Positions 59,889-64,000 of a stretch of 64,000 nucleotides of DNA are shown piece by piece. Under the pieces are notes generated by a model. That model had not been told where the DNA came from, did no database searches, and was given only the letters and a program-made list of their open reading frames with translations. The stretch is from Rhodobacteraceae bacterium Alg231-04 (lineage in GTDB: Bacteria; Pseudomonadota; Alphaproteobacteria; Rhodobacterales; Rhodobacteraceae). Location of the stretch: assembly GCA_900143635.1 (NCBI GenBank), contig FREY01000011.1, forward strand, positions 3 to 64,002, in the 5' to 3' direction. Every line of letters begins with the position of its first letter. The first letter of the stretch is position 1. Made by a program: the position numbers and the translations under genes.

Positions 59889-61433
59889 ATGAATCTGACA
59901 CCGCTTCCCGACTCTGCCGATTGGGGCCCGTTCGGGCGACCCCTGTTTGATGGCCCCAGCGCGCGGGCCCTGTCCCGCGTTGGTGTTGTTGATGTCGGAT
60001 CCAACTCTGTCCGCCTGGTGGTGTTTGACGGCGCGGCCCGCAGCCCGGCCTATTTCTACAATGAGAAAATCATGTGCGCGCTGGGGGCCGGTGTCTCGGA
60101 GACCGGCAATCTCAGCCCCGAGGGTCGCATCCGCGCCCTGAACGCCCTGCGCCGTTTTCAGCATCTGGCCAATGGCATGCGCCTGCCGCCGCTCACAGTG
60201 GTGGCCACAGCCGCGGTGCGCGACGCCGCCGACGGCCCCGATTTCTGCGACGAAGTTCTGCGCGAAACAGGGCTGAAAATCCACGTGATCGACGGCAAGG
60301 AAGAGGCCCGCCTGTCCGCACAGGGCGTATTGCTGGGCTGGCCCGGCTCTTACGGTCTGGTCTGCGACATTGGCGGCTCCTCGATGGAACTGGCTGAAAT
60401 TCACGACGGCCAAGTCGGCAAACGGGTCACTTCCTCGCTTGGACCGCTGAAGCTGCGCGACATCAAGGGGGGCCGCAAGGGTCGCAAGGAGCATATCAAA
60501 GAGGTCATCAAGGACCTGCGCGAAGAAATGGGACCGCAAAAAGACCGGCTGTTTCTGGTCGGCGGCAGCTGGCGCGCCATTGCCCGTATCGACATGCACC
60601 GCCGTGGCTATCCGCTGAAGGTTCTGCACGAATACCGCATGTCCGCCAAAGACCTGCGGGAGACCATCAAATACATCGAAACCGCCGACCTCGATAAATT
60701 GCGCGGCCTCACCGGCACCTCTGCGTCACGGATGGCACTGGTGCCCTATGCCGCTGATGTGCTGGCCCGTCTGATCCGCACCTTCAAGCCCAAGGATATC
60801 GCCGTATCCTCCTACGGGATCCGCGAGGGGCTGCTGTATGAACAGATGCCGCAGCGTCTGCGCGACCGCGACCCGCTGACCGAGGCCTGCCGCGTTGCCG
60901 AAACCAAAGAGGCCCGCCTGCCCGGTTTTGGTGCCACCCTGCATGACTTTGTCAAACCGCTGTTCCGCCACGGTCCCCACAGCCTGCAACGGCTGGTCGA
61001 GGCCGCCTGCCTGCTGCATGATGTCAGCTGGCGCGCGCACCCTGATTACCGCGCCGAGGTCTGTTTTGAGAATGCCACCCGCGCCAATCTTGGCGGGCTG
61101 AAACATTCCGAACGGGTCTTTCTGGGCCTCGCACTGCTGCACCGCTACCGCAACAAACGTCAGGGCACCTCGTTTGAGAATCTCTATGATCTCCTGGACG
61201 AAAAAGGCAGCCACGAGGCCGAGGTTCTGGGCAAGGCGATGCGGTTTGGAGCCATGCTGATGGTGAACCAGGAAACCGACATTGGCGCGCTGCACTGGCA
61301 GCCGCGCAAACGCGTTCTGCACCTCAAACTCCCCGCGGCGCTCGAGCCGCTCTATGGCGAAGTGGCCGAGTCGCGCCTGCGCTCGCTTTCCAGCACTTTG
61401 GATGCTGAGGTGGTGATCAAGATCGCCAGATAA
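59889..61433 (+). CDS. ppx: Ppx/GppA phosphatase
   Basis: 514 residues. An exopolyphosphatase/pppGpp phosphohydrolase of the actin-like fold: VGSNSVRLVVFDGAARS near 35, DIGGSSMELAEI near 160, and VGGSWRAIARIDMHRRGYPL. The C-terminal 170 residues form the HD-like domain (DVSWRAHPDYRAE). It follows hdaA with a 75-bp gap. No ppk gene is present in that gap, although exopolyphosphatase and polyphosphate kinase genes are often adjacent. Confidence 0.92.
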   Translation: MNLTPLPDSADWGPFGRPLFDGPSARALSRVGVVDVGSNSVRLVVFDGAARSPAYFYNEKIMCALGAGVSETGNLSPEGRIRALNALRRFQHLANGMRLPPLTVVATAAVRDAADGPDFCDEVLRETGLKIHVIDGKEEARLSAQGVLLGWPGSYGLVCDIGGSSMELAEIHDGQVGKRVTSSLGPLKLRDIKGGRKGRKEHIKEVIKDLREEMGPQKDRLFLVGGSWRAIARIDMHRRGYPLKVLHEYRMSAKDLRETIKYIETADLDKLRGLTGTSASRMALVPYAADVLARLIRTFKPKDIAVSSYGIREGLLYEQMPQRLRDRDPLTEACRVAETKEARLPGFGATLHDFVKPLFRHGPHSLQRLVEAACLLHDVSWRAHPDYRAEVCFENATRANLGGLKHSERVFLGLALLHRYRNKRQGTSFENLYDLLDEKGSHEAEVLGKAMRFGAMLMVNQETDIGALHWQPRKRVLHLKLPAALEPLYGEVAESRLRSLSSTLDAEVVIKIAR

Positions 61434-61441
61434 GGCAATGT

Positions 61442-61837
61442 TCAGATATCGGTGGTTCCGGCAGGCGGATCTGCTTCTGGCGCATCCGGGCTCTGATCAG
61501 GCCGGTCTTCCTCGGGCTTGCGGCGGATGATGATATCCCCGTTGGGCAGGACTTCCGGCATCTCATAGACGCTCCAATCCTCGACCTGCGAGGCGATATC
61601 CGCCAACGCCGGCCCCATCTCGGCCAGAAACGTCTGCATCGATGGGCCTATGGTTTCCGCCAGGCCCTGCAGATCATCCAGCGCCGGTTCCATCTCCTTG
61701 CGCAGCCCCTCCATGAACAGCTCCATCCCCTGTTCCATCAGGCTCTGGCTGCCATCACCTTCGGTGGGCGCCTCTTCCGCAATGATGGGAGTGGCCGCCA
61801 ATGCGACTGCGAAAACGGGGACAAGGATCTGTTTCAT
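61442..61837 (-). CDS. Exported acidic hypothetical protein
   Basis: 131 residues with a signal peptide (MKQILVPVFAVALAATPIIA). The mature part is rich in Met and Glu with amphipathic helices (LMEQGMELFMEGLRKEMEPA, FLAEMGPALADIASQVEDW), then YEMPEVLPNGDIIIRRKP and a Pro/Asp tail. Similar small periplasmic proteins are common in Rhodobacterales; function unknown. Convergent with ppx, 8 bp apart. Confidence 0.75.
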   Translation of the reverse strand: MKQILVPVFAVALAATPIIAEEAPTEGDGSQSLMEQGMELFMEGLRKEMEPALDDLQGLAETIGPSMQTFLAEMGPALADIASQVEDWSVYEMPEVLPNGDIIIRRKPEEDRPDQSPDAPEADPPAGTTDI

Positions 61838-61867
61838 AAGACGAATATAGTGGCTTTGCGCTGAGGT

Positions 61868-62863
61868 TTAAGTCAATTCGATATCAATACTGACCGGAAA
61901 GTGATCCGAGGCCGTCAACAAGGCCTCACGCAGGACAGGATCACCATAGCATTCTTCATCCTCGAAAGGGTGCCAGATCCGCCAGGCCGGCCGCAGGGCC
62001 AGCAAATCGGGCGACACCATCACATAGTCCAGCAGCGCCCGGAAAAAACGTTTGGTCTGCAGACTGTAGAACCGCGCCGAACTGGGAAACGCCTGCGCCC
62101 GCGGCTGCAGGGATTTGCGCGCATGGGGGTCGAACAGATCCTGCCCCATCACGATCTCGACGGATGAGCGGCCAAACAGCCGCTCGTATTCGTCCAGCCC
62201 CGGACCGTCGTTCAGATCACCCATCACAATCAGGCTGTCACCGGCCGCCAGATGGCTGTCGATCCGGCGCCGCATCCAGATCGCCTGCGCCAGCTGCTTG
62301 CGCCGGTTGGCAATCGATTTGCGGATCGCCGCCGCTCCGTCCTTGGCCCCATGCGGCACTTTCGATTTCAGATGGGCGCCAATGAGGCGCAGCCGGTTGC
62401 CGCCCTTGGTTTCCACCCTCAGTTCCAGCGGTGGTTTCGAAAACACCACCTTGTCCATGGTGGCATCCACATCCAGATCAATGCCCAAAACCCCATCAAA
62501 CCGGGGCGCGTCTTCCTCTGCGCGCGGATCATGGGTTGCACTCAGCACATCGGGATCAAACAGCATTGCGATCTCTTGCTGGGTGTCATTGGCAAAACCC
62601 ATCACCGCACGCCGCGCCCGCAGCCCACACTCGGCAGCAAAGCCCTCCAGTGCGCGCACGCAATCCTGATGGCGCCCGCTGTTGGGCGCTTCGACGATCA
62701 TGATCGCATCCGCATCCAGCCGTCGGAACACCAGCGCAAGGGCCGCCGCCTGTTCGGCACGGGTCACATCCTGGCGACCCGACCAAGCATCATCCGCCTG
62801 CAGCCTGTCCTGCTGGTCAAAAAGCGCTTCGAACCATTCGACGTTATAAGTTACCAGCCGCAT
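61868..62863 (-). CDS. Endonuclease/exonuclease/phosphatase family protein
   Basis: 331 residues, cytoplasmic. EEP-fold motifs: LVTYNVEWFEALF at the start, IGAHLKSKV, VMGDLNDGPGLDEYE and a terminal TASDHFPVSIDIE. It may hydrolyse DNA, a nucleotide or a phospholipid; the substrate cannot be told. The start overlaps the TerB-DnaJ gene by 20 bases, so the two are co-transcribed. Confidence 0.88.
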   Translation of the reverse strand: MRLVTYNVEWFEALFDQQDRLQADDAWSGRQDVTRAEQAAALALVFRRLDADAIMIVEAPNSGRHQDCVRALEGFAAECGLRARRAVMGFANDTQQEIAMLFDPDVLSATHDPRAEEDAPRFDGVLGIDLDVDATMDKVVFSKPPLELRVETKGGNRLRLIGAHLKSKVPHGAKDGAAAIRKSIANRRKQLAQAIWMRRRIDSHLAAGDSLIVMGDLNDGPGLDEYERLFGRSSVEIVMGQDLFDPHARKSLQPRAQAFPSSARFYSLQTKRFFRALLDYVMVSPDLLALRPAWRIWHPFEDEECYGDPVLREALLTASDHFPVSIDIELT

Positions 62864-63542
62864 TGCCGCAGCACCCGTTTATCTCGTCCCAGGCCCGATT
62901 GATGTCGATCATCCGCTTCTCCGCCAGCCGCACCGCCTCTTCGGGGACACCGCGCGCCATCATCGCATCGGGGTGGGTTTCACGCACCAGCTGGCGCCAG
63001 ACCTTGCGAATTTCAGCAATCGGCGTGCCCGGTGCCACGCCCAGTACAGTAAAAGGATCTTTCGGCGCATCCGGCACGAACCGCGCCCGCAAAGCATTGA
63101 AATGCAGCTCATCCAACCCGAAGATGCGCGCGACATCCTCCAGGAACTGGTTTTCACCGGGGTGATAGAACCCATCCGCCATAGCGATATGAAACAGACC
63201 TTCCATCAAGTCATTCAGCGTCACCGGGTCCCGTTCGAACATGGTCGCAACCTTGCTGGCATATTCCTGATATCCAGCAACATCTGTCCGCGCCATGTTG
63301 AAAACCTTGGCCGCACCTTCTTCGTCGTTGCGGGCAATCTGAAACACCTCGCGAAAGGCGGTGACCTCATCCCGTGTCACCTGCCCGTCCGCCTTGGCCA
63401 TCTTGGCCCCCAGCGCAATAACCGCAATGGCAAAAGCAACCGAGCGTTCCGGCGGCGCGCGCAGCCGGTCGAACACCTCGCTGAGGCTCTCTCCGCTGGT
63501 CAGGGCCGCCAGCGCATCTGATATCCGGGTCCAGAGTGACAT
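62844..63542 (-). CDS. TerB-DnaJ (DjlA-like) co-chaperone
   Basis: 232 residues. TerB-like helical domain (about 30-150: FAIAVIALGAKMAKADGQVT and IAMADGFYHPGENQFL). A C-terminal J-domain has VLGVAPGTPIAEIRKVWRQL and the HPD motif (about 195) in ETHPDAMM. Unlike E. coli DjlA no N-terminal membrane helix is seen. Such proteins stimulate DnaK. First gene of a two-gene operon with the EEP protein. Confidence 0.9.
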   Translation of the reverse strand: MSLWTRISDALAALTSGESLSEVFDRLRAPPERSVAFAIAVIALGAKMAKADGQVTRDEVTAFREVFQIARNDEEGAAKVFNMARTDVAGYQEYASKVATMFERDPVTLNDLMEGLFHIAMADGFYHPGENQFLEDVARIFGLDELHFNALRARFVPDAPKDPFTVLGVAPGTPIAEIRKVWRQLVRETHPDAMMARGVPEEAVRLAEKRMIDINRAWDEINGCCGNAAGNL

Positions 63543-63573
63543 GACGCCAGACTAGACCGGTTTCAACCCGCTG

Positions 63574-64000
63574 TCAGTCCAGATCGCCGTGTGGTGGCAA
63601 ATTCTTCTGCATCAGTACAAGATCCAGTTTTTGCCCCTGTTTTCGGCCCACTTTTTCCAATCGGCCCGTCTGCACATAGCCAAGATGTTTATGAAAGGAG
63701 ACAGCATCAGGGTTCGCACCGCTGATCCCGGCGATCAGCACATCAATTCCCGCCTCGGCAGCGGCCCGCTCTACTGCATTCATCAGCGCACGCCCAATGC
63801 CGCGCCCGGCGCAGCCCTTGGCGAGATAGACCGAATGCTCAGCCGTTGCCGCATAGCCCGGCCCCGCCCGGAACGCTGAAAATGTGCCATAGCCCAGAAC
63901 TTTGCCCGCCTCTTCGGCCACAAAGACCGGCGTGGCGCCGCAGATTTCACCCCGCCAGTCCCCTGTTGATTTCACCTCCGTGGTAAAGGTCACCAACGTA
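63574..64000 (-). CDS. GNAT N-acetyltransferase, N-terminus outside the window
   Basis: About 142 codons visible, ending at 63574. The acetyl-CoA motif is AKGCAGRGIGRALMNAVERA and the later strand-helix is FHKHLGYVQTGRLEKVGRKQ, as in phosphinothricin/amino-acid acetyltransferases. The reading frame continues past the right edge upstream of VTFTTEVKS, and family members have about 20-25 more residues there, so the GTG at 63996 is not the real start. Confidence 0.88.
   Translation of the reverse strand, partial: TLVTFTTEVKSTGDWRGEICGATPVFVAEEAGKVLGYGTFSAFRAGPGYAATAEHSVYLAKGCAGRGIGRALMNAVERAAAEAGIDVLIAGISGANPDAVSFHKHLGYVQTGRLEKVGRKQGQKLDLVLMQKNLPPHGDLD

Noticed and set aside
1-64000. CRISPR array
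   Set aside because: No series of regularly spaced 25-40-bp repeats was seen. The only evenly spaced repeats are the three hip operators.

Overview
The window comes from the chromosome of an alphaproteobacterium, most likely a marine Rhodobacteraceae (Roseobacter-group) strain. The non-mobile genes point that way: an HdaA-type DnaA-inactivation protein, a Ppx/GppA phosphatase, a TerB-DnaJ protein, an AI-2E family permease, a CbiX-like protein, a Roseobacter-style VirB gene order, high GC and GTG/TTG starts. No gene was matched against a database; all calls come from reading the sequence.

Layout. (1) 1-785 is the wreck of an older island: an IS3-family element end has cut a P4-like integrase after about 112 codons, next to an anticodon-arm-truncated tRNA-Gly(UCC). 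(2) 974-1859 is core chromosome: a CbiX-domain gene and an intact tRNA-Cys(GCA). (3) 1813-55428 is one complete-looking integrative and conjugative element (ICE) of about 53.6 kb. It is bounded by a 47-bp direct repeat (one mismatch) of the 3' part of tRNA-Cys, and its tyrosine integrase lies at the tRNA end. (4) 55429-64000 is core chromosome again: a FAD oxidoreductase, a fasciclin protein, an AI-2E permease, hdaA, ppx, a secreted protein, an EEP-family phosphatase/nuclease, a TerB-DnaJ protein and a partial GNAT acetyltransferase.

Inside the ICE. The left end (1.9-9.3 kb) holds integrase, ribbon-helix-helix and XRE regulators, a membrane-anchored UvrD-like helicase with zinc ribbons, and a LOTUS-domain protein. 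A VirB type IV secretion operon runs rightward (9.45-20.27 kb: virB2, B3, B4, lipoprotein, virB1-like, B5, B8, B9, B10, B11, DUF4177, B6). The opposing mobilisation operon (mobC-like, VirD2-like relaxase, VirD4 coupling protein) runs leftward from a palindrome-rich probable oriT at about 31.7 kb. Between these two convergent operons sits a tightly overlapping three-gene cargo operon (20.36-27.2 kb): an RloC-like zinc-hook ATPase with an anticodon-nuclease-like C-terminal triad, an SbcD/YhaO-like metallophosphoesterase and an SbcC/YhaN-like ATPase. I consider this the best candidate for an undescribed defence system.

To the right of oriT lies a probable leading region (31.85-34.7 kb). It carries small proteins and an ArdC-type antirestriction protein behind two copies of a structured leader. 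Next comes a complete type I BREX locus (BrxR-like WYL regulator, brxA, brxB, brxC, pglX, pglZ, brxL) and a GmrSD-type DUF262 endonuclease fused to an AlbA-like domain. The element closes with two uncharacterised genes, a hipBA module with three evenly spaced operators, and a winged-helix Rep-like protein. The element thus combines transfer, antirestriction for entry, several layers of phage defence and a persistence/addiction module.
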